Shown: in pieces, positions 10,450 through 22,647 of the stretch
Position numbering within the stretch: position 1 is the first letter of the stretch
Layout: every line of letters starts with the position of its first letter
Assembly (NCBI GenBank): GCA_963921425.1
Contig: OY992832.1
Location: 28,981,489-29,045,488 of the forward strand
Reading direction: 5' to 3'
DNA length: 64,000 nt
Source of the DNA: Dryas octopetala
Lineage: Eukaryota > Streptophyta > Magnoliopsida > Rosales > Rosaceae
Notes under the pieces: model-generated
The model's database searches: none
What the model saw: only the letters and a program-made list of their open reading frames with translations
Told to the model about the DNA's origin: nothing
Made by a program: the position numbers and the translations under genes

Positions 10450-11908
10450 CAAGGAATGAAATTTCGCTGAAAATTTCATTTTTTTGGGTCACCGAGATTT
10501 TATCAAATACCCAACTTATTTTCGTAATTGTTTAGGCAAAATATCAAAAATTTCACAAAATTTCGGCGAATTTGGCAATGTTATTTACAGTGTTTAGGAG
10601 GAGAGGGGCAAGGAGGGGTTGGGTTTTGGGGGGAAAGGAGCAGGGAGGGGCTGGGTTTAAGGGGAGAGGGGCGGGGAGGGGCTGGGTGAGGGGGGGTGTG
10701 TCGGGGATGGGCTAGGTTGGGGGTAGACAGCCGGGGGGGTGGTGCTGGGTGGGGAAGAAGATAAAGGGGTGTGAGAGAGAAGATTGTGAAGAGGAAGAGG
10801 AAAAGAGAGAGTCACGGGCAAGGAGGAAAAGGAAGGAAAGAGAAAAGAAAAAAAAAAAAAAAAAAAGGGAAAACTTACAGACTTCTCGTGAGCTTGTCTG
10901 GGTAACGAACACGAAGGAAGGAAAACTTGGATTGTTATATTAATATATGATGTTCAAGGTTAAAAGGAAAAGAAAGGAAAGAAAAAAAAAAAAAAAAAAA
11001 GGCTTTAGGGTTGATCAGGGTTTGGGGCCTTTGGGTAATTAAAAATAAAAAAAAGGGTTTGGAGTTTCGTTTGGGGTTTGGTTTGACTCTTTTGGGGTTT
11101 TGTTTAGTTGTTTTTAAACCTTAAACCCTAATATATTTCTATATAAAAAATAATTAAAAATAACCTAAAGGGCCTAAACTCTAATATCTTATATCATATG
11201 GTCTATATCCTAAAGAATATAGAATATATAGGGTTTAGTGCATAAATTATAGAATATAAAGAGTATTAGGTATATAGAATATACATGGTTTAATATTAAG
11301 GTTAGTGTATAGATTATAGAGTATAAAGAATATACTAATTTCATTTATTCATTATACTAATTTTATTTAACAGTATTTGCATCCAGCGCGCATTATATTT
11401 ATCTTATATCACATGAAACCTATTATATAATTTGGTTCTTCAATGTTTTTTATCAATATAGTAGATAATATGTTAAATAAACATATGGTCAAGTTTTATT
11501 CAAAATTTTTCGTATTTTGATAGCAATTTTCGTTGTTTTTGTCTAATTTTGTCGAAATCGAAATTAGGGTTAGTGTATAGATTATAGAGTATAAAGAATA
11601 TACTAATTTTATTTATTTATTATACTAATTTTATTTAACAGTATTTGTCTCCATCGCGCATTATATTTATCTTATATCACATGAAACCTATTATATAATT
11701 TGGTTTTTTCAATGTTTTTTTATCAATATAGTAGATAATATGTTAAATAAACATATGGTTAAGTTTCATTCAAAATTTCCGTATTTTGATAGCAATTTCC
11801 GTCGTTTTTGTCTAATTTTGTCGAAATCGAAATTTTAATCGAAATTTTTGCAAAAATTTCCGTCGAAATTTCCATCGAATTTTCTTGAAATCGAAATTTT
11901 ACTCCTAG
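10450..11908. mobile_element. hAT-type element, copy 1
   Basis: A 1459-bp element with ends CAAGGAATGAAATTTCGC and CGAAATTTTACTCCTAG. It is flanked by near-identical 8-bp duplications, GTGGTATT at 10442-10449 and GTAGTATT at 11909-11916. An 8-bp TSD with CAAGG/CAGGG-like termini indicates a hAT element. Both ends carry repeated GAAATTTCG-type motifs. The middle holds a G-rich block (10,595-10,760), a purine run and AT-rich DNA. There is no transposase, so it is non-autonomous. It is related to the element at 16048. Confidence 0.75.
11300..11834. repeat. 268-bp tandem duplication inside hAT
   Basis: Two head-to-tail copies start GGTTAGTGTATAGATTATAG at 11300 and 11568. They run to the TCTAATTTTGTCGAAATCG motif at the end of each. 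The hAT relative at 16048 has a single copy of this segment, so the duplication arose in this copy. Confidence 0.85.
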
Positions 11909-12167
11909 GTAGTATTAATAAAGAACTCTTTCACCCAATACATTCAAATTTATGATAAAAATTATATTTTAATAGAGAAAATACGAATTTAGCAACATCT
12001 AACGATTAAAAATATATTTGTAATACAAAGACAGACAACGTCCCCTTGGTAATTTTTTTAAAAAATTTAGTTATAATGTTTGAAGGCAATTGCATATATA
12101 CCAAGGTGGGGGGGTTTTGTCGCACTATCACTGTCTGTTTCTGCCTCGCACCGGAAAAAGAAAAGAT

Positions 12168-12972
12168 GGTTGCTATTTACACACCATTTTTTTTCTTTTT
12201 GCACATCCCTTCTAAAAAAAAAACGGAAAAATTCAAAAGAAAAGACCTTATACCCCATCCCTTTTTCTTTTGCACACCCTTCCTAAACAGAAAAAAAAAA
12301 AAAAAACACATACAGTCACACACCCATCCCCGACCACCTCCCTCCCCACCTCTCCTCTCCTCTCTCCGGCACACACCCCCTCCCTGACCAAGCCGAGCAG
12401 CCCACCACCTCCCTGCCCCTCTCTCCTCTCTCTCTTTCTCTCTCTTTCTCTCTCTTTATCTCTTCCCCCTCTCCTCTCATCCTTTATGTGTCTGTACAAA
12501 CAGCTCTCCCTGTAATTTTTTTTTTTTGAAAGTTGTGGTTGTCTGCGGGGCAAGAGAAGAGAATGAAGGAGAGAGATAGAGAGAGAGGAGGGGCTCGGTT
12601 GGCTTTCAGGGAGAGAGAAAAAGGAGAAGGAGAAAGAGAAAGAGAAAGAGAAAGAGGGATAGAGAGAATGAGGAGGGGGAGGAGGGGTTAGGAGGCGGGG
12701 AGAGAGGAGTCGGAGAGGAGGGAAGGGCTCGGGGGGAGGTGGTTGGGGTGGAGGGAAGAAGGAGAAGAGAAAGGGTGGGGGTGGGCTTCGACGGTGAAGA
12801 AGAAAAAAAAAAAAAAAAGAGATGGGGATGGGGATGGGGATGGGGATGGGGTGTGTGGGTGAGGAAAGGAGAAAGAGAGGCAAAAAGAGGAGGGCTAAGG
12901 TGGTCTTTTTACTTGGATTTTTTTTTTTTTTTTTTTTTTTAAAGTGTACAAAAAAAAAGGTGTACAAATTTC
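12168..12972. mobile_element. possible TIR element with GC-rich core
   Basis: The left edge (TATTTACACACCATTTTTTT) and right edge (GTACAAAAAAAAGGTGTACAAAT) are weakly inverted. Between them lie C-rich, CT-rich, GA-rich and G-rich blocks unlike the AT-rich surroundings. Long pyrimidine/purine ORFs here are composition artefacts. No TSD was identified, so the element call is tentative. Confidence 0.3.
12821..12851 (+). repeat. (GGGGAT)n, G-quadruplex candidate
   Basis: Five runs of four or more G's are separated by AT (GATGGGGATGGGGATGGGG and on). This is an ideal G-quadruplex pattern on the plus strand. Confidence 0.85.
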
Positions 12973-13424
12973 AGTTCTCAGCGAAAATATGAATAAATGA
13001 TTAATGAATCATTGAATTACTTGAAGTGGTCCGTGCGTGCCGTTGAAGGTGTTATTTATTAATTAATCAATGGCTTAATTAATTTATTAATAGCAATATT
13101 ATTATTGAATTCTTTGTTTGTGTTTATTTTCAACGGTAATCAGAGTCTGAGACTGACAACTTCATTCCTAAGGTCTCTTCTTCTGCAGTCTGCAGTAGTC
13201 TGGGTGACTGTGACAGTCACTGAAACCAAACCCCAAAACACACAGAAGCTGAAGCATTAATTATTTAATAAATTAATTGGTAGACACTTTAAATGCCTGT
13301 GCCTGCAAGGCTGCAAGTACTGGAGTGAAACATGCACCGTGTTCAAATCAAACATTGCCGATTTTTCCAGGACCAGTTACTTAAAATAGAAGCAATTAGT
13401 TACAAATTTTAAGCACAACCAATA

Positions 13425-13467
<43 letters not shown>

Positions 13468-16039
13468 TAGATAAAATTTTTTTTTCCTTTTTCTGGTGTT
13501 GTTTTTGGGGAGAATTGAATATTGCACCCACTACCTTATTGGAAACAGGTTCCCAAATCACAATGGGTGAGCTCCATGTAGATCATGCATATTGCCTAAT
13601 AAATATAGGGATGAAATCGATTGAAACCAGTGTGATAGACTTAGATTACGGTGGATGACCTAAAAGCTGCTGTGGATGATAATTATCAATCACCTACATC
13701 AATTTTGATTTTTGGTAAAAAAATTAAAAATTATTTTTCCTCACAATTCTCAACTCCCCACAACAAAAACAGAAAGTAGGTTTCTAGGTGCTTTTGAAAC
13801 CTGCAGTGAATCACAACAATAATGAATATTTTATTTTATCCATAATACCCTCATTGATTTTTATAATTTTTATTTGTTTATTTTAAATTAAAAAATATGT
13901 TCATTGTTAGTTATATTTTATATTGTGATAATTAATTATGATATTTTATTTGTACGATTAAAATTATAATATACCTAAAAAATAATAGGCATACTTATTT
14001 AATAATGTTGTTCTTAGAAAAATTAATGCTAATAAAAATTTGTAGCCAAAAATTTCAAAAACAAGTAAAAAAACATTTTATTTTTACCAAATAAATAAGT
14101 GAAAGACACTTTCAGCATCATGTCCATTTTAATAATTATACACAGTTACAACACTTTTAAATTAACATTTACCAAACACTTTGATACTATTTTTTTGTAC
14201 TTACAGCACTTTTGAAAACATAGTTTACCAAACACTCAACTGCTTTACTTTATAGCTGACTTTACTTCACAGCTGTTTTTCCTTACAGCAATACCAAACT
14301 GGCCCTTAGCAGTATAGTACTATGTTTTATAAGTTTAAAAATTTTGCGAAATGACCTAGTCAAATTCGAGTTAATCTTTTTTAACTTTCAGTTCTCAAAG
14401 CTCACAATTATGACATATTTTGTATGAAAAATGTCCATTATACTCCTGATATAAATACACTTACTAAATGCCCAAATATATTATTATAGCTTTCTCCCAC
14501 CCAACCCAGCTCCTCTCTCTCTCTCTCTCCCAATCTCATAGTTAGAAGCCCATATCTGGATCTTCTTCTCCATGGCCAGCCCAACATGTTCCTCCTCTCT
14601 CAACCTTCCTCTCATCCTAGTTTTTCTCTCACTCCCAACTAAGATTTGAGTTGCAAATCTAAGAAATTTGAGTCTACGATCTTGGGTTCATTATGCGGCT
14701 CATGATCTGAAATGTTCACCGAAAAAAAGGCTATGTCGCACATTTACAATCCAGATTTTGCACCGCATGCATAAATATCATCCATAAAAAAATGGCTTAT
14801 TATTTGGTTTGCCCTCTGAAAGTATGTCAAATTCTCACATTACCCCGATTTTGTTTTGTCTCATATTACCCCTTGATGTTATATCTCGTGTCTCACTTAA
14901 CCCAGCTTTGTTAAATCCGTCAATATCCATCATTAGAAGTGCTGATATGGTGTCCATGTGTGCTTGAAAATTAATTAAATATTATTTAAAATTTTTGATA
15001 TTTTAAAAAATTAAAATAAATCAAAATTCAATAAAAAATTACAAAAAAGAAACACTCAAACCTCTCTCTAGTCTCCACCATCTACAACCCACTCGCTCAC
15101 CACTCTCCCCTCCCTCTCATCACCATTTGCACCGCCTAACCCCTGTTCCCCCTCCCTTTTTTTTATTTTATTTATTTTATTTTTTATTTTCTCTCTCTCT
15201 GTCTCTCTCTGTCTGTCTCTCTCTCTCTGTTAGTGTATTTCTCCCTCATCGCCCGTTACATTCCATTTGGCAGGTGCTACACATTAGCATTAATTGAAAA
15301 GTTTGGGTGATATTTAGGTACATGGTTCAAAGTCTAGGTAATAAATATGCAAAATAGTCAATCTTACATCATAAAATAAGTACTTATTTCGGAAAAATAT
15401 CAAAAATAGAAAAATAAAATGTTAGTGATTGAAATTGGTAAAAGTGTTGGGTTAAAGAGTATTATCCTTATATCATAGGTTTTTTTTTTTTTTTTTTTTT
15501 TTTTAGATTAAGCCTAAGATTTAGGGTTTAAGATTAAGCCTAAAATTTCAATGCTTGACTATGATTTTTAAAAAACCCCTTAAATATTATATGAACAAGT
15601 GGCTAAAAAGTTTTGTTATCAAGATTCTTTTTTCTTAAGTGGCAAAAAAAAAAAAAAAGAAGATTCTTTTTTCTTAAGAAGATTAAACTATATAAGCTCT
15701 TAAGTTAATAACTATGTCCTCTCAAATGTTTTCTCGCATTTCCATGAGCGTACTGTTGTAAAGTGTACTAATTTCTATGTACTTATGGTTTCTAAAAAGA
15801 AAAGAAAATAATTCAAATAGAAGCAAAATAAATAAACAAATTCTGACAAAAAAAGATAAATAAATAATAAATGCAGCTAGGAAAGGACTGTTTTGTCGCT
15901 TATGGTGGATTTGCATATTGGTCTTTTTACATGATTATATTATTTATGTCAAGGTGAATATGCTCAGTATAAAACTACTTTTATTCCAAGTTTCCAACCT
16001 TAATATTCAAAACAACTTTTCTTTCAATTTCCTTACTTT
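12973..16039. other. no gene; degraded repeats
   Basis: No supported gene. It contains a poly-T run of over 30 bp at about 13,429-13,460. A stretch at about 13,650-14,313 ends ACCAAACTGGCCCTTA and repeats ACCAAACACT, typical wording of plant MITE ends, but I could not fix its left end. Lower-complexity CT and T/A runs lie at 14,515-14,530, 15,150-15,230 and 15,481-15,505. Confidence 0.4.
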
Positions 16040-16047
16040 CTATGCAG

Positions 16048-17383
16048 CAAGGAGTTAAATTTCGAAATTTTCGGCGAAATTTCATCGAAAATTTCGTTTT
16101 TTGAGAGTATGGAAATTTTAACACTAGTTCATGAATTTTTCGCCAATAGTTCGCCGAAATTTGGTGAAATTTCGTTCCGAGCAACAAACCCACCATTTTT
16201 ATGTCTGTCTTCTCCTTGCCAGTTACAAACTCAGCCGGCCACTGCGTGATTGGGGAGGAAGGAGAAAGAAGAGAGAAGAGAGTGGGGAGGAAGAAAATCA
16301 GATCAGGAGAGGGAGAGAGGGAGATCGGGGAGGGACTTAGGAGAGAGAGAGTGGCGCTGGAGAGGGAGGACAGGAGGAGAGAGAAGAGAAGGAGGTTTGA
16401 TATTATACCATATGCTGACTTGTTGAGTGAGTCGCGGCGGCTGGGAGAGAAGAAATGAAGGGAAGAAGTGAAGAACTGAAGGTCACGAGATGGAAGCCAG
16501 GAGGGAAAGAAAAGAAAAGAAGAAGGAAGAAAAAGTCAAAAAGGAAGAAGAAAGGTTCTGCACAACTTCTGCTCAATGCTCACGCCATCCATCACGTGGA
16601 GAAGTGGAAGTAGGATTAGGAAGGAAAGAAGAAAAAAAGAAAAGGAAAAAAAAAGGAAAGAAAAAGAAAAAAAAAAGAAAAGAAAAAAAAGAAAAGAAAA
16701 AGAAAAGGAAAAAAAAGGAAAGAAAAAGAAAAAAAAAAGAAAAGAAAAAAAAGAAAAGAAAAAGAAAAGAAAAAGAAAAGAAAAAAAAAAGAAAAAAAAA
16801 AGAGAAAAAAAAAAGTTTAGGGTCAATTAGGATTTAAGATCTTTGGGCAATTGGAAAAAAAAAAAAATTTGGAGTTTCGTTTGATTGTTTTGGGATTTCG
16901 TTTAGTTATCTTTAAACCCTAAATCATAATACATTTCTATATAAAAAATAATTAAAAACTCTAAAGGGCATAAATCTTAACATTTTATATCATATCTTAA
17001 AAAATATAGAGTGTATGAGGTTTAATATAATATTATGACATATAAAGTATTGGGTTTAGTGTATAGATTATAGAGTATAAAAAATATAATAATTTTATTT
17101 ATTCATTATATTAATTTTATTTAACAGTATTTACCTCCAATGCGCATTATATTCATCACATATCACATGAAATCTACCATATAATTTGGTTTCTTCAATG
17201 TTTTTTATCAATATAGTAGATAATATGTTAAATAAATATATGGTAAAATTTCATTCAAAATTTCCGTATTTTGATAGCAATTTCCATCGTTTCCGTCTAA
17301 TTTTTGTTGAAATTTAAAAATCTTCGAAATTTCAGTCGAAATTTTCATCGAAATTTCCTCGAAACTCGAAATTTTATTCCTTG
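16048..17383. mobile_element. hAT-type element, copy 2
   Basis: A 1336-bp element with ends CAAGGAGTTAAATTTCG and CGAAATTTTATTCCTTG. It is bordered by a perfect 8-bp TSD, CTATGCAG, at 16040-16047 and 17384-17391. It is related to 10450-11908 at both ends and in the AT-rich right half. The interior includes a long GA/AAAAG purine tract at about 16,490-16,815, which produces spurious Lys-rich ORFs. It has no transposase. Confidence 0.85.
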
Positions 17384-17616
17384 CTATGCAGCCAAATTAA
17401 ATCATGAAAAAATACGAAATTTAAATCATGACCAAAACATATGTAATAATTGTCTAATTGCCTAAAATTCAAGCGTATGGCAGCTGAGATATTTGTTCAG
17501 CTACATAGAAGATGAACTTGATGGACCAACACCAACCATGAACTCAAAGTCAACCACATGCACGATGGCTTTATGTGACTCGGTCCAACAGTGTTCCAAT
17601 AAAAAAAAAAAAAAAG

Positions 17617-17917
17617 GGGAGGCTACGCAGACCACTCCATTTTACCCTAAATCAATATTTTGTTATAATTCCAATTTTGCCCTTACTAAAATTAACAAAT
17701 AAAAAAAATCAAAATACCCAACAGCAACTCCCTACCCGATCCCCACCCTCTGTGCCAACCAAGCCACCTTCACCGCCACCGCCACCGCCACCCCCTTCCC
17801 ATTCCCCATCACCCCATTCATATTCCCCACGACTCTGCAAACAAACCCAGAACCACCCTGACTCCATCGTCCCTCTCCAATCAGACCCCCTGCAAGAAAC
17901 CCAAAACCCAGAACTCG
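17617..17917. mobile_element. left part of split Mutator-like element
   Basis: It begins GGGGAGGCTACGCAGACCAC after an A-run. RC of the sequence ending at 28036 reads GGGGGCTATTCCGACCACCC, so the two ends look like imperfect TIRs of one element. The stretch is C/Pro-codon rich (CCACCGCCACCGCC) and unlike its AT-rich flanks, which recalls gene-fragment-carrying Mutator-like elements. It is continuous with the 304-bp block at 17918. Confidence 0.4.
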
Positions 17918-18221
17918 AACCCTACTCCCCCTTCCTACCATCGCCTCCCACCTCCCTACGAGTCCCAAGACGAGACAGTGGCCATCGTCAACTCGTCGGT
18001 TCGTGCAGACCCTCGACGGCAGCAAGGACGATCCGCTGCTCGCAGGTACTCGGAGATTTGACGGCGGCAGCAAAGACGATCTGCGGCTAGTGGGTGCTCT
18101 GACTCGGTGCTCGGGGCCTCGACGACGGTGAAACCCACGCCCCGCCGTTCGACCAGCACTCTCTCAGCTAGGCTCGTTCGCCGGAAAAGAGGAGGGGTGG
18201 GATCAGATGGGTTCGGTTGGG
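17918..18221. repeat. 304-bp direct repeat, left copy
   Basis: This GC-rich block is identical, apart from one base (CGGAAAAGAGG against CGGAAAGGAGG), to 27615-27918. Weaker similarity continues about 30 bp further (TTTTTCATAT) with a small indel. The two copies are in the same orientation and enclose the CACTA/copia mosaic. Open frames exist on both strands, but nothing recognisable is encoded. Confidence 0.9.
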
Positions 18222-18253
18222 GCGAATTATCATCAGTCAGTTTTTTCATATGT

Positions 18254-21043
18254 TAAAAGACAATGTAATTACTATATTACAAAAAATATACAAACACATG
18301 AACGAACTTATCATTATTGTCAGTAATCACTTACATGTTCCTTAAACAATTTAGGAAACAATTCCTGATGCTTTTTCTCTACACGTTCCTTGTCCCATCC
18401 TGGATAGTTGCGATTCATTAGTTTTTCATGCTCAATGCGCAAGGAATCAACTTATTCACAATTATTGAGTATGAACCAATGAGCTACCTCCATGTCGTGT
18501 TTCGATAATTCAACAGCTAGTTTTAGGGACTTCGCCAAATGGTCGTGTAATTTGAGAAAAGATAGTAGGTGATGGATTCATTTGCAATGTATGCCTCCGC
18601 TATGGAGCCTTTGGGACGTGCCCTGTTTCGGACGTACTTTTTGTAATTACCTAACATTCTGCAAATGTAAGTACATAGTGAGAAAACTTTTATGAGTAAC
18701 ATAGAGCTAAATTTGGAGAATAGTAACAAAAAAGTTTAGGAATTGTTACCTTTTTATTGGGTACATCCACCAATAACTGACCGGCTCAGCAAGAATTGCC
18801 TCTTACGGTAAATGTATCATCAAGTGAATCATTATATCAAAAAAGACCGGCGAAAATATTTGTACAAATTTGCATAGGATGTACATAATCTCATCTTTCA
18901 ATTTTGACATGTCCGAAACACGCAACGTCTTAGCGCATATATGCTGAAAGAACCTCAACAACCCAACAATCGGTTCAACCACATCTTCGGACAAAAATTT
19001 TCGAATACCCACCGGAAGCAGCCGTTGCAATAAAACATGACAATCATGACTCTTCAAGCCAAAAATTTTTCCAGAGTCGATTTTCACATTTCGTGAGATA
19101 TTGACCGCGTATCCATCTGGAAATTTGACCAATGCAAGAAACTTTAAGAATTCTTAGGCTTCACTGTATAAAATGGATGCTTCTTTATCATTTTTTCACC
19201 ATTCGTCGTTAACCACAAATGTTTCCTAATGCCCATTTCTTGCAAATCTTGTCTTAGCCTTAATTATGTCCTTTGATTTTCCCTCAATGCCCAAAATTGT
19301 CCCCACCAAACTTTCGCACACGTTATGATTGTGCCTGATTTTCAACTTGGACCAGTACTCCAACTCGAAGAATATCGACTTGTTCGTCCAATTTAGATGT
19401 GCAGGTGACCTTGACATATTTCGTTCTTTGTTAGAGAGATGTTTACCAATCCGGCCAAATTCTAAGTTATTCAACTGCCTCAAGATGTCATCGCCAGATA
19501 ATTCTTTAGGTTTTATGCCCATCTCTTTTTTTTCGTCAAAGGCCTCTTTGTTGTGACGCCATTTATGATCCCTCGACAACCATCTTCGGTGGCCTATATA
19601 ACATACTTTACCACTGTGCCAAGCGGAAGTTATATCCTTATTACAAATAGGACATACCATATAACCCTTGGTGCTCCAACCTGATAGATTCCCATAAGCT
19701 GGGAAATCATTTATTGTCTACATGACTGCTGCATGCAAGGAAAACATTGTTTCGGTGGACTTATCATATGTCGGCACACCATTTTGCCACAATTCTTTTA
19801 ACTCATCAATTAACAACTGCAAATATACATCGATCTTCTTACCAGGGGATTACGGTCCCGGAATTAATAGCGTCATAATTGTGAATTCTTTTTTCATGCA
19901 TTTCCAGGGAGACAAATTATAAGGAACCACGATCACTGGCCAAGTGCTGTGAGATGTGCTCATATTCCCGAATGAATTAAATCCATCAGTAGCAAGTCCT
20001 AATCTGACATTTCGTGGATCCGCTGTAAAATCATGATATATCTTGTCAATTTCTTTCCATGCGCTTCCATCTGCAGAATGTCTTATCACATCGTCCTCAA
20101 CCCGCTTATCTTTGTGTCATCTCATGTCACTTGTAGTATGTGTCGACATTATGTCACTTGTAGTATGTGTTGACATGTACAATCGTTGCAATCTTGGCTT
20201 AAATGGGAAATAACGCAACACCTTTTGCGGAATCTGTTTCTTTCTCTCTACAGATTTGTTCTTATATCTCGGCTCATTGCACACAGGGCATTTATCATTC
20301 CCTTGGTGTTCTTTGTAAAACAATACACAATCATTCTTGCATGCATGAATTTTTTCATATCCCAAACCGAGATCTTTCAACACCTTATTCGCCTGATAAT
20401 GGGTTTCAGGTATATGATTGTTCTTTGGAAGAATTTGTTTCAAAATCCTCATCAACTGATCATAACTTCGATTCGAATGTTGATTAAGTACTTTCCAATG
20501 CATTAACTCCACAACAGCAGTTAATACTAAGAACTCTTCACAACCAGAGTACAATTCTCGCTGAGCTTGATTCAACAATCTTTCATACTTATCAAACTCT
20601 TCTCTTTAGACTTCGGGCAACCCATCATCTTCATCCATATTATCGCTCTCTGTATCATCTTGATTGACTTCGTGATCAAGCGATGCATATGGATAAACAT
20701 CGTTTATTATGCCCATCACTTGGTCATTATCATCACCAACAGATTCAGTAGGCTGCAGAATTGTTCGAGCATTTGAGAAAGTCGAAGCATAAACTCTCGG
20801 TTCACCATGATAATACCATGTCGTATAGTTGTGTGACATCCTATATTTCACCAAATGAATTATGACTTCACACACTATCTTCCATAAAATGTTGTTACAA
20901 TTCTGGTACGGACACTTTATATTATTCTGAGCATTAACATGTTCCTGTGCAACTTGGATAAATGACTCGATCCCATATAAATATTCATCACTAACACGAT
21001 TCGTATTACGTATCCACTGTCGGGCCATGATGCCTGTTTCCAT
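18254..21043 (-). pseudogene. CACTA TNP2-like transposase pseudogene
   Basis: Translated pieces follow the order of plant CACTA transposases. An N-terminal transposase-associated domain lies at 21043-20606 (YQNCNN zinc-ligand-like segment). The transposase core lies at 20578-19226, with RNVRLGLATDGFNSFGNMST, WPVIVVPYNLSPWKCMK, LLIPGP, and a CPICN...H zinc-ligand region. A DUF4218-like part lies at 19132-18755 (KSHDCHVLLQRLLPVGIRKF), and a tail at 18661-18340 has KKYVRNRARPKGSIAEAYIA. An intron of about 90 bp at 18661-18749 (GTAACA...TTGCAG) still reads correctly. The frame is broken by in-frame stops at 20117-20119, 19850-19852, 19718-19720 and about 18,803, and by at least two frameshifts (about 19,240 and 19,150). 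Two of the stops fall where the family has Trp. A 27-bp in-frame tandem duplication sits at about 20,125-20,178. It cannot make active transposase. Confidence 0.85.
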
Positions 21044-22102
21044 ATTACACGATAATTAGAAAAAGATTCGTCACCCTTCTTCATCTCCTTATGCCTCCGG
21101 TAAGGGCCCTATCCCATTCGAGAATGCACATATGTGTCGTGATTGTTGGCTCTCACGACGTAGTTTTGATCTAGGAAAATTTCGGCAGCATCTTCCTATG
21201 GTTCTCCAAGTGCACGACGTAGATATTAAAAACAAATATCTATTATGCACTCAAATAACACATAGGGAGATGTTGCCGTAATTTTCCCATATCGAAACCA
21301 CATCACATGAACCGCTAACCATAACACATAATTGTGCACCCCCAAACTGTCCATGGGTAATTTGGACAATTCAAGAATCATATTGGAGCACAGTCACGCC
21401 TAGCGTCCATGTGCGCGTCCAACAGACTCTCGAACGGGTCTAAGGTAAATTTAAGTTGAATGTACAAAGTTATCGACTGATAACTTCGCACAGGCGCTTC
21501 GTGCCACATGACTCAACCCAGTACTCGTGGAGTGCTGGACTACGTCATCGAAAATTTTGCAATTATAACTAAATTAAATGTAACATACAAACTAAACTAT
21601 AATTAATCTAACAATATACATACAAGCATACAAACAAACAAACAAATAAATTTTAGCATTTAAAAACATACAAACTAACTAATCAATTTTATAATTAATT
21701 TTAACATACAAACTAATTCACTAAAAAAGGTTAATACAATTATATATGAAACATTAAATACTAAATCATACAAAAACTTAACTAAGAGATAGATTAAACA
21801 CATACCTCACCAAAAATGCAACTATCCTTCACCAAAAAAATAAATCATTGTCAAATATTAGCCCAAACTCAATCTAAATTCAGATTTCACAACCAAACCA
21901 CCAAATTAAAAAATCCACAACATAAATTAATTACCACAAAAAATCAGAAATTCCACAACAAATTTATGCAAAACCCACAACAAGTGCAAACTGTCCAATC
22001 CTACAAATGTAAAATCTATAATATTAGAAAAAAAAACAGAAAATAACAATCAATAATTAAAAAAACAGAAATTGACAGAAATTGAAAAAAAAAACTTTAC
22101 CC
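21044..22102. other. CACTA 5' noncoding region
   Basis: Between the transposase start and the G-rich block. AT-rich at 21,550-22,080, with no domain recognised. Confidence 0.4.
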
Positions 22103-22345
22103 GTGGGGGGGGGGGTTTCGGTGAGCTGGGAGAGTGAGGGGAGGGATGGGTTTAGGTGGGGGGGTTGGGTTTTCGGTGAGGGAGTGGGTTTCGGTGTACT
22201 GGGGGGTGGGTTTTGGTGGGGAGGGTAAGTTTCAATGTACTGGGGGGGTGGGTTTCGGTGGAGGGGGTGGGTTTTCGATGGAAGGGGTGGGTTTCGGGAT
22301 AAGGAAGGAGGGAGGAGGGAGGAGGACGGTGTGGGTTTTCGGGAG
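22103..22345 (+). repeat. G-rich minisatellite in CACTA
   Basis: Irregular repeats of a GGGTTTCGGTG(G)-type unit with long G-runs (GGTGGGGGGGTTGGG, TGGGGGGTGGG). They could form G-quadruplexes on the plus strand. Open frames on both strands here are composition artefacts. Confidence 0.7.
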
Positions 22346-22439
22346 GAGAGAGGAGGGAGCAGCTGGAGGGAGAAGCGAGAGTTGAGAGAGATAAGTGACA
22401 GTGAAACCCAAATTGCTGGGTAAACAAATTAAAAGACTT

Positions 22440-22640
22440 TGGGCGACGAACATGATTCCGTCGCCCAAATAACCTTTAGGCGAGGAATATTTCGTCGCCC
22501 AAAGGTTATTTGGGTGACAGAATCCTGTTTGTCGCCCAAAGTCGTTAACTTTAGGGCACCGTTTCATCCCGCCCAAATTTTAGACTTTGGGCGACAGAAT
22601 CTTCGTCGCCCGAAGCTATATTTCGTCGCCTAAACACAAT
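22440..22640. repeat. CACTA subterminal GGGCGACGAA block
   Basis: A cluster of inverted motifs (TTTGGGCGACGAA, TTCGTCGCCCAAA and RGGCGAGGAA variants) spaced about 20-30 bp apart. The same motif reappears at about 23,520-23,635, 24,505-24,620 and 25,500-25,880. Dense short inverted motifs of this kind in CACTA elements are the transposase-binding subterminal repeats. Confidence 0.7.
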
Positions 22641-22647
22641 TTTATGT

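Noticed and set aside
12248-12967. 239-aa minus-strand ORF
   Set aside because: Encoded by CT/C-rich low-complexity sequence; Ser/Pro/Phe-rich with no domain and several overlapping frames.
16490-16837. Lys-rich ORF of 115 aa and overlapping frames
   Set aside because: Produced by an AAAAG/GA purine tract inside a hAT element; the opposite strand gives an equally long Phe-rich frame.
17575-18249. Pro-rich ORFs on both strands
   Set aside because: GC-rich transposon cargo; the two overlapping strands cannot both be real and no family is recognised.
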